Shown here piece by piece: positions 32,381-41,601 of a stretch of DNA of 64,000 nucleotides. This DNA comes from Roseomonas aeriglobus. GTDB taxonomy: Bacteria; Pseudomonadota; Alphaproteobacteria; Sphingomonadales; Sphingomonadaceae. Under the pieces are notes generated by a model. It did no database searches and was not told where the DNA came from. It worked only from the letters and a program-made list of their open reading frames with translations. Location of the stretch: positions 2,108,001 to 2,172,000 of the forward strand of contig JAFHKN010000002.1 in assembly GCA_016937575.1 (NCBI GenBank), written 5' to 3'. Each line of letters starts with the position of its first letter. Position 1 is the stretch's first letter. A program made the position numbers and the translations under genes.

Positions 32381-33781
32381 CTAGATATGCAACGCCCTGC
32401 CATAGGCTGCGAGCACGCTCTCGTGCATCATCTCGCTCAGCGTCGGATGCGGGAAGACCGTTTCCATCAGTTCGGCTTCGGTCGTCTCCAGCGTCTTGCC
32501 GACGGTGTAGCCCTGGATCAGTTCGGTCACTTCCGCGCCGACCATATGTGCGCCCAGCAGTTCGCCGGTCTTGGCGTCGAACACCGTCTTGATGAACCCT
32601 TCGGCCTCGCCCAGCGCGATCGCCTTGCCGTTGCCGATGAAGGGGAATGTGCCGACCTTCAGCTCGTAGCCGGCTTCTCTCGCCTTCGCTTCGGTCAGGC
32701 CGACGCTGGCGACCTGCGGATGACAATAGGTGCAGCCCGGGATGTTCTTCGGGTCCATTGCGTGCGGATGCTTGCCGGCGATCGCTTCGGCGGCGATCAC
32801 GCCTTCGTGGCTGGCCTTGTGCGCGAGCCATGGCGGCGCGGTGATGTCGCCGATCGCCCACACCCCCTCGACATTGGTACGGCACATCGCGTCGGTCTTC
32901 AGGAAGCCGCGGTCGTCCATCTGGACGCCCAGTTCCTTGAGGCCGACGTCGGCGGTGTTCGGCACGATGCCGATGGCGACGATGACGTGGCTGAACTCGG
33001 CTGACGTCTCCTTGCCCGCCTTGTCCTTCAGCTTGGCGGTGACGCCCTTGTCGGTCGCCTTGATGTCACTGACGCTGGCGCCGGTCAGGATGTTCATGCC
33101 CTGCTTCTTGAGCGCCTTTTCGAGGAAGGCCGAGACGTCGGCATCCTCGACCGGCACGATGCGGTCCATCATCTCGACGACCGTCACGTCCGCGCCCATG
33201 TCGTTGTAGAAGCTGGCGAATTCGATTCCAATCGCGCCAGAGCCGATGACCAGCAGCTTGGTCGGCATCTCGGTGGGCACCATCGCGTGGCGATAGGTCC
33301 AGACGCGCTTGCCGTCGGCGGGCAGGTTCGGCAGGTCGCGGGCGCGCGCGCCGGTCGCGACGATGATGTTCTTGGCCGACAGCTCGGTCGTCTTGCCGTC
33401 CTTGTCGGTGACGCTCAGCTTGCCCTTCCCCGTCAGCTTGCCGGTGCCCATGTGGACCGCGATCTTATTCTTCTTCATCAGGTGCGTGACGCCCTGATTG
33501 AGCTGCTTCGACACGCCCCGCGAGCGCTTCACGACCGCGTCGAGGTCGGCGGAGATCTTTTCCGCCGCCAGGCCGTAGTCCTTGGCGTGCTGCATGTAAT
33601 GAAAAATCTCGGCCGAGCGCAGCAGCGCCTTGGTCGGAATACAGCCCCAGTTGAGGCAGATGCCGCCGAGCAGTTCGCGCTCGACGATCGCGACCTTCAG
33701 GCCCAGCTGGGCGCCGCGGATCGCCGCGACATAGCCGCCGGGACCGGAGCCCAGCACGATCAGGTCATAGGTGTCGGCCAT
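32381..33781 (-). CDS. lpdA: Dihydrolipoyl dehydrogenase (E3)
   Basis: A 466-aa FAD flavoprotein that reoxidises lipoamide in the pyruvate and 2-oxoglutarate dehydrogenase complexes. FAD motif VLGSGPGGYVAAIRGAQLG at residues 9-27, redox pair Cys42/Cys47 in GGICLNWGCIPTK, NAD motif GSGAIGIEFASFYNDMG, and the C-terminal catalytic HPTLSEMMHE. It is in one transcription unit with the E2 gene, separated by three small genes, which suggests this E3 serves pyruvate dehydrogenase. Confidence 0.98.
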   Translation of the reverse strand: MADTYDLIVLGSGPGGYVAAIRGAQLGLKVAIVERELLGGICLNWGCIPTKALLRSAEIFHYMQHAKDYGLAAEKISADLDAVVKRSRGVSKQLNQGVTHLMKKNKIAVHMGTGKLTGKGKLSVTDKDGKTTELSAKNIIVATGARARDLPNLPADGKRVWTYRHAMVPTEMPTKLLVIGSGAIGIEFASFYNDMGADVTVVEMMDRIVPVEDADVSAFLEKALKKQGMNILTGASVSDIKATDKGVTAKLKDKAGKETSAEFSHVIVAIGIVPNTADVGLKELGVQMDDRGFLKTDAMCRTNVEGVWAIGDITAPPWLAHKASHEGVIAAEAIAGKHPHAMDPKNIPGCTYCHPQVASVGLTEAKAREAGYELKVGTFPFIGNGKAIALGEAEGFIKTVFDAKTGELLGAHMVGAEVTELIQGYTVGKTLETTEAELMETVFPHPTLSEMMHESVLAAYGRALHI

Positions 33782-33798
33782 GGCGGGAAAACTCCTGT

Positions 33799-34215
33799 TC
33801 AGAGAATGGGATCGCCGGGCACCAGGCTGAGCCCGCCGGCGAGGATAAGCATGTCGGCGACCGCGAGCAGCACGACCGCGCTAGCGGACACCGGATTCGA
33901 TCGACGCCCGAAGGTGCCGCGCTGAGTCCAGACGCACGCGGCGGCGCAGATCACGCCGGCTGCCAGCACCGCGACGAGCCGCGCGGCGACCGGCGCGAAC
34001 AGGCTCGCGATCTGCCCGACCAGTACCCCGGCGACATTGCCGGCGATCGAGACGAAGAAGATCAACGGGACCAGCAGGAAAATCATCGGCAGCAACACGC
34101 TGTCGACGCTGTCATGATCGACCACCCGCGCGCGCAGCACCCATAGCGCCAGCACCACGAGCGTCGTCGGCACCGCCGCCCCGATCGCGACCGGATAGGC
34201 AAGCGCGGGGATCAT
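33799..34215 (-). CDS. Four-TM membrane protein, function unknown
   Basis: A 138-aa integral membrane protein with four hydrophobic segments (about residues 5-27, 42-63, 72-98 and 112-133). The first is LAYPVAIGAAVPTTLVVLAL; MIFLLVPLIFFVSIAGNVAG follows. No family is recognised. Its start overlaps the thioesterase stop by 4 nt (ATGA), indicating coupling, and it lies 17 nt before lpdA. Confidence 0.85.
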   Translation of the reverse strand: MIPALAYPVAIGAAVPTTLVVLALWVLRARVVDHDSVDSVLLPMIFLLVPLIFFVSIAGNVAGVLVGQIASLFAPVAARLVAVLAAGVICAAACVWTQRGTFGRRSNPVSASAVVLLAVADMLILAGGLSLVPGDPIL

Positions 34216-34601
34216 CCCGCCACGGGCCGCGGCTGGCGGTGTTCGTCGATCGCGACGAAGACGAACTGCGCCTGGGTGACCAGGCAGCTTTCCTCGACAT
34301 GGCGACCGCGGCGCCAGGCCTGAACATCGATCGTCATCGACGTGCGGCCGACCTTCACCAGATCGGCGTAGACCGACACTTCGTCACCGACGGCGACGGG
34401 CGCGTGGAATTTCATGCCCTCCACCGCAATCGTCACCGCGCGGCCGTGGGCGTGGCGCGAGGCGACCAGGCCCGCGGCCATGTCCATCTGGCTCATCAGC
34501 CAGCCGCCGAAGATGTCGCCATAGGGGTTGGCATCCGCCGGCATCGTCGTCACCCGGATGGCGGGTTGCTGCTGCGGCTGGCCGCGGCGGGGTTCATCCA
34601 T
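34212..34601 (-). CDS. Acyl-CoA thioesterase, YciA-like hotdog fold
   Basis: A 129-aa hotdog-fold enzyme with RVTTMPADANPYGDIFGGWLMSQ-type opening (DANPYGDIFGGWLMSQMD), HGRAVTIAVEGMKFHAPVAV and a YADLVKVGRTSMTIDV strand. YciA-type enzymes hydrolyse a range of acyl-CoAs. The ATG at 34601 (MDEPRRGQ) is chosen over 34640, which would overlap the small membrane gene further. It lies within the E2-E3 gene block. Confidence 0.92.
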   Translation of the reverse strand: MDEPRRGQPQQQPAIRVTTMPADANPYGDIFGGWLMSQMDMAAGLVASRHAHGRAVTIAVEGMKFHAPVAVGDEVSVYADLVKVGRTSMTIDVQAWRRGRHVEESCLVTQAQFVFVAIDEHRQPRPVAG

Positions 34602-34797
34602 GGTTACGATCCTGACGCCACGCGCGGCGGATGGGGCCAATCCCCAGCAGCAGTACGACCACGGCGATTATCCAGCCGCTGACTTCGATCTCGCGCCGCG
34701 CGAGCGGATAGGCCCAGGCCGCAACGCTGACGATGACCAGCGTCGCGACAAGGCCGGTAGCCACGAAGAAGAGTTCGAGCAGCGTGTGCTTGGGCAC
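34594..34797 (-). CDS. Small two-helix membrane protein
   Basis: A 67-aa protein with helices at residues 6-29 (LLELFFVATGLVATLVIVSV) and 41-56 (GWIIAVVVLLLGIGPIRRAW). The C-terminus is basic (RQDRNHG). It overlaps the thioesterase start by 8 nt and starts 16 nt after the E2 stop. Position and overlap suggest cotranscription with the pdh block; no function is recognised. Confidence 0.75.
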   Translation of the reverse strand: MPKHTLLELFFVATGLVATLVIVSVAAWAYPLARREIEVSGWIIAVVVLLLGIGPIRRAWRQDRNHG

Positions 34798-34813
34798 GCG
34801 CCTTCCCCTTTGC

Positions 34814-36133
34814 TCAGGCGATCATGCCGAGCGGCGACTCGACCAGGTCCTTGAACGCCTTCATCAGCTGTGCGCCGTCCGCGCCATCGATCGCGCGGTG
34901 GTCGAAGCTGCCGGTCGCCGACATGACGGTCGCGACGGCCAGCGCATCGTCGACGATGTACGGACGCTTCTCGCCCGCGCCGATCGCCATGATCATGCCC
35001 TGCGGCGGGTTGATGACCGCTTCGAACTGCTTGATGCCGAACATGCCCATGTTGCTGAGCGAGGCGGTGCCGCCCTGATATTCTTCGGGCTTCAGCTTGC
35101 CTTCCTTCGCACGGCCGGCGAGCTCCTTCATCTGCGTCGAGATCGACGACGGCGAGGCGTTGGCGGCATCGCGGATGATCGGGGTGATGAGGCCGGTCGG
35201 CGTCGACACGGCGACCGAGACATCGGCGCGCTTGTAGCTGACCAGCGAATCACCGGTGAAGGTCACGTTGCACTTGGGCGTGGCTTCGAGCGCGACACCC
35301 AGCGCCTTGATCAGCAGATCGTTGACCGACAGTTTCACACCGCGCGCTTCCAGCGCCTTGTTCAGGTCGCTACGCAGCTTCAGCAGCGCGTCGAGGCGGA
35401 TGTCGACCGTCAGATAGATGTGCGGAACGGTCTGCTTCGATTCGGTCAGGCGGCGCGCGATCGTCTTGCGGATGTTGGTGAGCTTCTCGACCTCGTGCGG
35501 GATGCTCTCGTCCCACCAGACCTTCGCCGGTGCTGCGGCGGCAGCGGAAGCGGGTGCGGCGGGCGCTTCGCTGGCGGTCGGTGCCGGTGCGCTCTCCGCG
35601 GCCTTGGCGGGCGCGGCGCCGGGCTTGGCGCCCTCGACGTCGGCCTTCACGATGCGGCCGTTCGGGCCCGAACCGGTGACGCCCGATAGGTCGACACCCT
35701 TGTCGGCGGCGATGCGGCGCGCGAGCGGCGAGGCCTTCACGCGCTCGCCCGAAGCGGCGGCGGCGGGAGCCGGGGTCGGCGATGGCGTCGGGCTCGGTGC
35801 GGGGGCCGCCGCCTTGGGGGCTTCGGCAGGCTTAGCTTCCGCCTTCGGGGCGTCTGCCTTGGGGGCAGCGGCGGCGGCGGAGGCATCCTCGCCCTCGGCC
35901 GCGATCGTCGCGATGACGGTGCCGACCTTCACGCCATCGGTGCCTTCGGCGACCAGGATCTTGGCGATCGTGCCTTCGTCGACGGCTTCGAATTCCATCG
36001 TCGCCTTGTCGGTTTCGATTTCGGCGAGCAGGTCGCCCGCCTTCACCACATCGCCTTCCTTGACCAGCCACTTGGCGAGCGTGCCCTCCTCCATCGTCGG
36101 GGAAAGCGCGGGCATTTTCAGATCGATCGCCAT
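34814..36133 (-). CDS. pdhC: Pyruvate dehydrogenase complex dihydrolipoamide acetyltransferase (E2)
   Basis: A 439-aa E2 core. One lipoyl domain (residues 2-77, Lys43 in [11 protein letters not shown]), an Ala/Pro-rich linker, a peripheral-subunit-binding domain ([20 protein letters not shown] near 140), a second linker, and the catalytic domain ending [20 protein letters not shown] with the active-site HRAIDG. The single lipoyl domain is typical of alphaproteobacteria. The ATG at 36133 ([14 protein letters not shown]) is the family start. The E1 genes are not in the window. It heads a block that ends with lpdA. Confidence 0.97.
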   Translation of the reverse strand: MAIDLKMPALSPTMEEGTLAKWLVKEGDVVKAGDLLAEIETDKATMEFEAVDEGTIAKILVAEGTDGVKVGTVIATIAAEGEDASAAAAAPKADAPKAEAKPAEAPKAAAPAPSPTPSPTPAPAAAASGERVKASPLARRIAADKGVDLSGVTGSGPNGRIVKADVEGAKPGAAPAKAAESAPAPTASEAPAAPASAAAAAPAKVWWDESIPHEVEKLTNIRKTIARRLTESKQTVPHIYLTVDIRLDALLKLRSDLNKALEARGVKLSVNDLLIKALGVALEATPKCNVTFTGDSLVSYKRADVSVAVSTPTGLITPIIRDAANASPSSISTQMKELAGRAKEGKLKPEEYQGGTASLSNMGMFGIKQFEAVINPPQGMIMAIGAGEKRPYIVDDALAVATVMSATGSFDHRAIDGADGAQLMKAFKDLVESPLGMIA

Positions 36134-36269
36134 GACGGGTCCTGTTTCCGTTAGGGCGCCCTCTCTTGCGCCCGTACCGCCGCGGGTCAAGGGCGGTTCT
36201 CAGGCGCAGTGCTTGCGTTGGCATCGCCGAAGCGCCACCAAGGCGTCGGAAAAGGCGGGGATAACTGAA

Positions 36270-36725
36270 ATGCGCACCTATCTGGTCGTGGTCGACGACA
36301 GTCCGGAAGCGGAAAACGCCCTGCGCTTTGCGGCCCGGCGCGCGGTGAAGACCGGCGGCGGGGTCGAAATCCTGGCACTGATTCCGCCGTCCGAATTCGT
36401 CCAATGGGGCGGCGTGCAGGCGACGATCGAGGAGGAGGCGCGCTTGCATGCCGAAGCGATCGTCGCGGGCGCGGCAGGCACCCTGCTCGCCGAATCGGGC
36501 GTGACGCCTTCGATCGTGGTGCGCCAGGGCGACGGGCCGAAGATCGTGCGCGAGATGATCGATGCCAACCCCGACATCGCGGCCCTGGTGCTGGGTGCGG
36601 CATCGAGCGGCGCACCCGGCCCGTTGGTAAGCCATTTCGCCGGCACCGACGCGGGCGCATTGAGCGTGCCGGTGATGCTGATCCCGGGGTCGCTCAGCCG
36701 CGAGGATATTGATCGGGTCAGCTGA
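36270..36725 (+). CDS. Universal stress protein family protein
   Basis: A 151-aa UspA-like protein: MRTYLVVVDDSPEAENALRF at the N-terminus, an ATP-loop-like region in LVLGAASSGAPGPLVSHFAG, and a C-terminal strand LSVPVMLIPGSL. Such proteins respond to stress or bind nucleotides; the role here is not known. It is divergent from the E2 gene, with starts about 136 bp apart. A type 1 palindromic repeat follows its stop. Confidence 0.9.
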   Translation: MRTYLVVVDDSPEAENALRFAARRAVKTGGGVEILALIPPSEFVQWGGVQATIEEEARLHAEAIVAGAAGTLLAESGVTPSIVVRQGDGPKIVREMIDANPDIAALVLGAASSGAPGPLVSHFAGTDAGALSVPVMLIPGSLSREDIDRVS

Positions 36726-36730
36726 AATTA

Positions 36731-36846
36731 CCCTCCCCGGGAGGGGGGAGATGCCAGGCCGAAGGCCTGACGGAGGGGTGTTACCCTCTTCGGATGATTG
36801 GACACCCCTCCGTCGCGCTAGCGCGCCCCCCTTTGCGGAAGAGGAC
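36731..36846. repeat. Palindromic extragenic repeat, type 1 (copy C)
   Basis: ccctccccgggaggggggag, then ggccgaaggcctgacggagg, a central ttaccctcttcggatgattg, and cacccctccgtcgcgctagc with a degenerate outer arm. It lies between the convergent usp gene and the RcnB-like gene. Confidence 0.82.
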
Positions 36847-36900
36847 AGAGAGGAGGTCGGGCGGAGCCGGGGGTGTAGTCCAGCCCCGCCCTAGCTCTGG

Positions 36901-38109
36901 TCAGCGGCTCAGGATCTTCGAGCGCTGGATGATCTTGGTCGGTGCACGGTGGTGGCGGACGACCGGCTTAGCCTTCTTGTAGACATAGCGGTTGGTCTGG
37001 ACGTTGTCGTAGACGGTGATCGTCTCGACCGTCTCGGTCGTCGTCGGCATTACCGTGACCGTGGTCGTCGTGCCGCCGTAATAGCCATAGCCCCCCGAGC
37101 TATAGACGCGCGTCTCATAGCCGCCAGCATAGCCACCGCCATGATGGACGATCGGCGGCGGCGGGGGCGGATAGGCACCCGGGGGCGGCGGCGGCAGGTC
37201 GGGGCCCGGATACGGATAGGGCGCGCCACGGTCGTCGATCCGACGCTCGCGGTACACGCGGCGCTCGCGCCCGCGATCCTCGGCCCGATCGATCGCTGCA
37301 CCGGCGACCGCGCCGACGCCCGCACCGATCAGCGTGCCGCCCAGACGGTTGCCGCGGCCGGCGATGACATTGCCCGCAACGCCACCAACGACGCCGCCGA
37401 TCACCGCACCGCCGACACCCCGATCGCGATCGCGCCGGTCGCGCGGAGCGTAATCATCATCCACGCCGTCGGCGTAATAGGCATCGCCATCATCATAGGC
37501 ATAGTCGTCATAGGCCGCGGCGCCGTCGTAGCGGTCCCAGTCGATTCCGCTGACGCTGTCGAACACGCGCCCGCGACCATCGACCAGCACGGCATCGTCA
37601 TAATAGCGCGTCCAGGTGTAGCCTGCCGGCGGCGCGCCGAGGCCGTAGAAAGCGAAGTCGTTGATGTAATAGCTCGGTGCGAACCAATAGCTCGGCAGCA
37701 CCCAGCCCCGGGTCGGGCGGCGATAGGCGCTCCAGCCGCCCGGCGCCCAGCCACCGACGGCCCAGCGGCCATCGACACGGTTGCCCCACCGCGACCCGCC
37801 GGTCCACCGCTGTCCGGTCCATGTCCCGCGCGGGCCGCTCCAGCTACGCGACCAGCTGCCCGAGCGCGCCTGGCTGTTGGCGCCGGACCAGGCGCCGCCG
37901 CGCGGCCCCGACCAGTTGCCGCCGCCGCGGTGCTGGATCGGCATCGCCGGCGCACTGCGCGCCTGGCTGAACGCGCCGCCGGCACCGGCCCGCGCGCCGG
38001 CGAAGGTGCCCGGCCCACTCATCGCACCACTGCGGGCGACGGATTGAGCGGAAGCCGCCACGGGGACCAGTGCGGTCGCGGTCAGCGTTGCGATCCAAAG
38101 GCTGCGCAT
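36901..38109 (-). CDS. Secreted Gly/Tyr-rich protein with RcnB and glycine-zipper segments
   Basis: A 402-aa secreted protein: signal peptide MRSLWIATLTATALVPVAAS, a Ser/Gly/Trp-rich region (residues 20-130), an RcnB-like segment around RPTRGWVLPSYWFAPSYYIN and the following YTWTRYYDDAVLVD, an acidic Tyr/Asp stretch, then a glycine-zipper region GVGGAVIGGVVGGVAGNVIA with LGGTLIGAGVGAVAGAAIDR. The C-terminus is Pro/Gly-rich and basic (KIIQRSKILSR). RcnB-like proteins act in periplasmic nickel/cobalt homeostasis in E. coli; here the envelope role is only inferred. Confidence 0.85.
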   Translation of the reverse strand: MRSLWIATLTATALVPVAASAQSVARSGAMSGPGTFAGARAGAGGAFSQARSAPAMPIQHRGGGNWSGPRGGAWSGANSQARSGSWSRSWSGPRGTWTGQRWTGGSRWGNRVDGRWAVGGWAPGGWSAYRRPTRGWVLPSYWFAPSYYINDFAFYGLGAPPAGYTWTRYYDDAVLVDGRGRVFDSVSGIDWDRYDGAAAYDDYAYDDGDAYYADGVDDDYAPRDRRDRDRGVGGAVIGGVVGGVAGNVIAGRGNRLGGTLIGAGVGAVAGAAIDRAEDRGRERRVYRERRIDDRGAPYPYPGPDLPPPPPGAYPPPPPPIVHHGGGYAGGYETRVYSSGGYGYYGGTTTTVTVMPTTTETVETITVYDNVQTNRYVYKKAKPVVRHHRAPTKIIQRSKILSR

Positions 38110-38234
38110 CGTTTACTCCCTGTCGGTGCGCCCCCGCACCAAAAGTTAAGGCTTAACGCCAGAGTAAGCCTAGAGACGCACGTTTTGAACGCGTAACGAT
38201 GGTTAATGCCGTCCCGTTCCGGGGCAGGCGCGCG

Positions 38235-38741
38235 TCAACGGGGTCCCGGTCCCGCGAGGCGCGGGGCCAGAATGCGCATCAGCGCTTCGCAACCCGCCGC
38301 ATCGCCGGCATCGAAGCGCGCCGGCGAGGGACTATCGAGATCGAGCACGCCAATCAGTTCGCCCTGGCTGACGATCGGCACGACGAGTTCCGACCGGCTG
38401 GCGGCGTCGCAGGCGATATGGCCGGGGAAGGCGTGAACGTCCTCGACCAGCTGCGTCTCGCGGGTTTCCGCCGCCGTGCCGCAGACGCCCTTGCCGAACG
38501 GGATGCGGATACACGCCGCCTTGCCCTGGAACGGCCCGAGCACGAGTTCGCCGCCGACATTGCGATAGAAGCCCGCCCAGTTGAGGTCGGGCAGATACTG
38601 CCAGATCAACGCCGACACATTCGCCATATTGGCAATGGCATCCGGCTCGTCGGCGGTCAGCGCGTCGAGCGCCGATTCGAGGTCGCGGTAAAGATCCGAC
38701 TTGGATTCGGCGGTGATGGTGAAATCGTACATGCGGGCCAT
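38235..38741 (-). CDS. msrC: Free methionine-(R)-sulfoxide reductase (GAF type)
   Basis: A 168-aa GAF-domain enzyme that reduces free methionine-R-sulfoxide. The three family cysteines are present: Cys77 in GKAACIRIPFGKGVCGTA, Cys87 in the same stretch, and Cys111 in FPGHIACDAASRSELVVP. LIGVLDLDSPSPARFD closes the fold. The ATG at 38741 has ggggagg 9 nt upstream. A type 1 repeat lies directly upstream. Confidence 0.95.
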   Translation of the reverse strand: MARMYDFTITAESKSDLYRDLESALDALTADEPDAIANMANVSALIWQYLPDLNWAGFYRNVGGELVLGPFQGKAACIRIPFGKGVCGTAAETRETQLVEDVHAFPGHIACDAASRSELVVPIVSQGELIGVLDLDSPSPARFDAGDAAGCEALMRILAPRLAGPGPR

Positions 38742-38749
38742 GTAGGCGA

Positions 38750-38875
38750 TCCTCCCCTGTAAGGGGAGGGGGACTGCGACGCGAAGCGGCGTGGTGGAGG
38801 GGTGTTCCGCTATCCGGAGAGGGCGACACCCCTCCGTCAGGCCTTGCGGCCTGCCCCCCCCCTCGCAGGGGAGGA
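38750..38875. repeat. Palindromic extragenic repeat, type 1 (copy D)
   Basis: tcctcccctgtaaggggagg, ggtggaggggtgttccgcta, a central tccggagagg, then gacacccctccgtcaggcct and ccctcgcaggggagga. It lies between arfB and msrC and reaches into the msrC ribosome-binding region, so it also supplies the ggagg of that site. Confidence 0.85.
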
Positions 38876-38882
38876 TGGTATT

Positions 38883-39278
38883 TCAATCCACCCTCACCTT
38901 GCCCCGCCCGGCCTTTACCGCGCTGCGGCCCTTTTTTTCGTCCACACGGCGCGCCTTGGCCGCCTTCGACGGCTTGGTCTTCACCCGCTTCGCCTGGCGC
39001 ACATGCGCTTCGGCGATCAGCTCGGCCAGGCGCGCTCGGGCATCCTCGCGGTTGGCGTCCTGGGTGCGGAAGCGGCGGGCGGTGATCAGAAGTTCGCCGT
39101 TTGCGGTCAGCTTGCTGCCCGCAAGTGTCTTCAGCTTGGCATAGGCGTACGGCGGCAGGCCCAGCTTAAAGACGTCGACCCGCAGCTGCACCGCGGTCGC
39201 GACCTTGTTGACGTTCTGCCCACCAGGACCGGTCGCGGCGAGGAATTTCTCCTCGAGGATCGCCGCGTCGGGGATCAC
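38883..39278 (-). CDS. arfB: Ribosome-rescue peptidyl-tRNA hydrolase ArfB
   Basis: A 131-aa ArfB/YaeJ protein that releases peptides from ribosomes stalled without a stop codon. The catalytic GGQ lies at residues 19-21 in AATGPGGQNVNKVATAVQLR, and the basic tail (KRVKTKPSKAAKARRVDEKK) that probes the empty mRNA channel follows. Full-length for the family. It overlaps the pseudouridine synthase gene by 4 nt. Confidence 0.96.
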   Translation of the reverse strand: MIPDAAILEEKFLAATGPGGQNVNKVATAVQLRVDVFKLGLPPYAYAKLKTLAGSKLTANGELLITARRFRTQDANREDARARLAELIAEAHVRQAKRVKTKPSKAAKARRVDEKKGRSAVKAGRGKVRVD

Positions 39279-39925
39279 CGCGCAAAGCCGAGCGCGACGA
39301 ACCGCTCCGGCAGGTCGGCCTCCGCTTCGATCGGCGGCTTGCCCGGCCGTTCGAGGCGCAGGGTCGCCGCGTGAAGCATCATCCCCCTGCTGCCGTCACG
39401 GCCATACACGGGATCACCGACGATCGGGACACCGAGACCGGTCGCGGCATGCACACGCAGCTGGTGCGTGCGCCCCGTCTCCGGCCGGAATTCAACGAGC
39501 GCGTGGCCGTCCTTCACCTGGAGCAGCGACCAGTTGGTACGCGCTGCCTTGCCGTCCTCGCGGCCGATCATCCGCCAGCCGCTCTCACGCGTGCTGACCT
39601 TGACGAGCGGCAGGTCGATCGTCCCGCCCTCCCCGTCCGGTACCCCGTCGAGGATCGCGAGATACCGCTTTTCGACCCGTCCACCCTCGAACGCCTGTCC
39701 GAACCGCTTCGTCGCGCCAGGATTGCGCGCCAGCAACAGGCAGCCGCTGGTATCGCGGTCGATACGATGGACCGGGTGCGGCAGGCGGTGAAAGCCGAAC
39801 GTCAGCTCATGCAGCATCGATTCGACGCTGGGCGAACGGTCGCGCGGCGAATCGACCGGCAGGCCGGCGGGCTTGTCGAGGACGATCGCCTCGCCGTCGA
39901 GGAACAGGATACGATCTGCGAGCAT
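39275..39925 (-). CDS. RluA-family pseudouridine synthase
   Basis: A 216-aa enzyme with VLDKPAGLPV near residue 16, the catalytic motif HPVHRIDRDTSGCLLLARNP (Asp56), and FRPETGRTHQLRVHAATGLG near the C-terminus. No S4 domain, like RluA and TruC. The target (tRNA or 23S rRNA) cannot be told from the sequence. It is translationally coupled to arfB through a 4-nt overlap. Confidence 0.93.
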   Translation of the reverse strand: MLADRILFLDGEAIVLDKPAGLPVDSPRDRSPSVESMLHELTFGFHRLPHPVHRIDRDTSGCLLLARNPGATKRFGQAFEGGRVEKRYLAILDGVPDGEGGTIDLPLVKVSTRESGWRMIGREDGKAARTNWSLLQVKDGHALVEFRPETGRTHQLRVHAATGLGVPIVGDPVYGRDGSRGMMLHAATLRLERPGKPPIEAEADLPERFVALGFAR

Positions 39926-39972
39926 CGGAGGGCCATGCCACCGAAGCCGCGCAAGTGGAAGGCGCGGACCGA

Positions 39973-40000
39973 CGCGAGCCCGGGTAAACCCGGGCTCGCG
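39973..40000. terminator. Perfect hairpin downstream of wrbA
   Basis: cgcgagcccggg and cccgggctcgcg form a 12-bp perfect stem with loop taaa, 12 nt past the wrbA stop. It lacks a T run, so its role as a terminator or mRNA stabiliser is uncertain. Confidence 0.6.
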
Positions 40001-40012
40001 CCGGCGCCCGGC

Positions 40013-40615
40013 TCAACCGATCAGCTTCGCGGCGACTTCCGCCACGCGGCGGCCCTGATAGCGAGCCCCGTCGAGGTCGACGCTGCTCGGCTGGCGGCTG
40101 CCGTCACCATCGGCAATCGTCGATGCGCCATAGGGCGTCGTGCCGTGAACTTCCCTCACGCCGGTGTGGCCTTCATAGCCATAGTCGAGCCCGACCACGA
40201 CCAGTCCGAAGTGCAGCAGGTTGGTGATGATGCTGAACAGCGTCGTTTCCTGCCCGCCGTGCTGCGTCGCGGTCGAGGTGAAGGCCGCGCCGACCTTGCC
40301 GTTCAGGCCGCCCTTGTACCACAGGCCCCCGGCGGTATCCCAGAACGCCGCCATCTGGCTGGACATGCGACCGAAGCGAGTCGGCGAACCGACGATGATC
40401 GCATCGTATTTCTCGAGTTCGTTCGGATCGTCCAGCACGGGATGCGCGCTGTCGGTCTTGAAGCCGGAAGCCTTCGCAACGTCCTCAGGTGCGGTTTCGC
40501 GAACGCGACGAATGTCGACTTCGGCACCGGCACCGCGTGCGCCTTCGGCAACGGCGTCCGCCATCTGCTCGATGTGACCGTAGGACGAGTAATAGAGGAC
40601 GAGAACCTTCGCCAT
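40013..40615 (-). CDS. wrbA: NAD(P)H:quinone oxidoreductase WrbA
   Basis: A 200-aa flavodoxin-like protein that makes two-electron reductions of quinones with FMN. FMN-binding loop [40 protein letters not shown], and THGGQETT-type region ([20 protein letters not shown]) with [14 protein letters not shown]. Full length. It lies 69 nt downstream of the pirin gene on the same strand, both divergent from a LysR regulator. Confidence 0.96.
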   Translation of the reverse strand: MAKVLVLYYSSYGHIEQMADAVAEGARGAGAEVDIRRVRETAPEDVAKASGFKTDSAHPVLDDPNELEKYDAIIVGSPTRFGRMSSQMAAFWDTAGGLWYKGGLNGKVGAAFTSTATQHGGQETTLFSIITNLLHFGLVVVGLDYGYEGHTGVREVHGTTPYGASTIADGDGSRQPSSVDLDGARYQGRRVAEVAAKLIG

Positions 40616-40684
40616 GGAATGTGCTCCTTGATCTGAATTGGGTGGTCAGGCTGAAGGCGGGTAACGCCCCGAGCCAGAAACAGT

Positions 40685-41410
40685 TTATTCGCTGTCGACG
40701 AGAACGATTTCGGCGTCGTCGGTTGCGGTGATCGTGTAGGTCTTGCCGCCGAGCAACGCCGCCCCGTCGCGGGTCGCGATCGCCTCCCCATCGATGTCGA
40801 GCGCGCCGGTCGCGGGGACGAGATAGGCATGACGCCCCGCGCCGAGATCATAGGTCAGCGTTTCGCCGGCCTTCAGCGTCGCGCCGAGCACGCGCGCTTC
40901 GGCCCGGATCGGCAGGGCACCCGCCGCGATCTCGTCGGCAAACCCGCTGGCGAGCGTCTGAAAGCTACCCGACCGGTCGCCTTTCGGGAACGGCTTTGCT
41001 CCCCACGACGGGGCGCCGCCGCTGGTGCGCGGTTCGATCCAGATCTGGAAGATCCGCGTCTCCTCCGCTTCAAGATTATATTCGGCATGGCGCACGCCGC
41101 TGCCCGCCGACATCACCTGGACGTCGCCGGCGCCGGTGCGGCCCTGATTGCCCATCGAATCCTTGTGCGTGATCGCGCCGCTGCGGACGTACGTGATGAT
41201 CTCCATGTCGCGGTGCGGATGCGGGGGAAAGCCGCTGTTCGCCGCGATGGCATCGTCATTCCATACGCGGATCGCGCCCCAGCCCATGCGGGCGGGATCA
41301 TAATAATTGGCGAAGCTGAAATGATGCCGCGCGTCGAGCCAGCCGTGATTGGCATGGCCGAGCGTTTCGAACGGGCGACGGTCGATGGTGTTGGTGGCGG
41401 TGTCGAGCAT
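40685..41410 (-). CDS. Pirin family protein (YhhW-like)
   Basis: A 241-aa bicupin protein. The N-terminal pirin domain contains RPFETLGHANHGWLDARHHF, NSGFPPHPHRDMEIITYVRS (metal-binding His and Glu) and GDVQVMSAGSGVRHAEYNLE; a C-terminal cupin follows. YhhW-type pirins can oxidise quercetin-like flavonoids and sense redox state. With wrbA it forms a unit facing the LysR gene. Confidence 0.95.
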   Translation of the reverse strand: MLDTATNTIDRRPFETLGHANHGWLDARHHFSFANYYDPARMGWGAIRVWNDDAIAANSGFPPHPHRDMEIITYVRSGAITHKDSMGNQGRTGAGDVQVMSAGSGVRHAEYNLEAEETRIFQIWIEPRTSGGAPSWGAKPFPKGDRSGSFQTLASGFADEIAAGALPIRAEARVLGATLKAGETLTYDLGAGRHAYLVPATGALDIDGEAIATRDGAALLGGKTYTITATDDAEIVLVDSE

Positions 41411-41463
41411 GGGACAACTCCTTGGTTGCCGCCAATGTGGGAGAGGAGTTTGATCACGTAAAT

Positions 41464-41490
41464 GGAAACGTTGGAAACGGATTGTTTCCG
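41464..41490. promoter_or_regulatory. Candidate LysR operator in the pirin-lysR intergenic region
   Basis: ggaaac-ggatt-gtttcc forms a perfect 6-bp inverted repeat (41473-41489) preceded by a direct copy ggaaacg at 41464. The three half-sites lie between the divergent pirin and LysR starts (191-bp gap), a usual place for a LysR-type operator. Confidence 0.5.
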
Positions 41491-41601
41491 ATGGAGTCGG
41501 ATCCTACGGTGTAGCCGCGCGGGCAGACGCAAAGAGCGGCAGGCATTTCGCTTTCCGAGCCTCGGCTTACGCCCGCGCCGGAGCCCGACGGAGTTTTGCG
41601 G

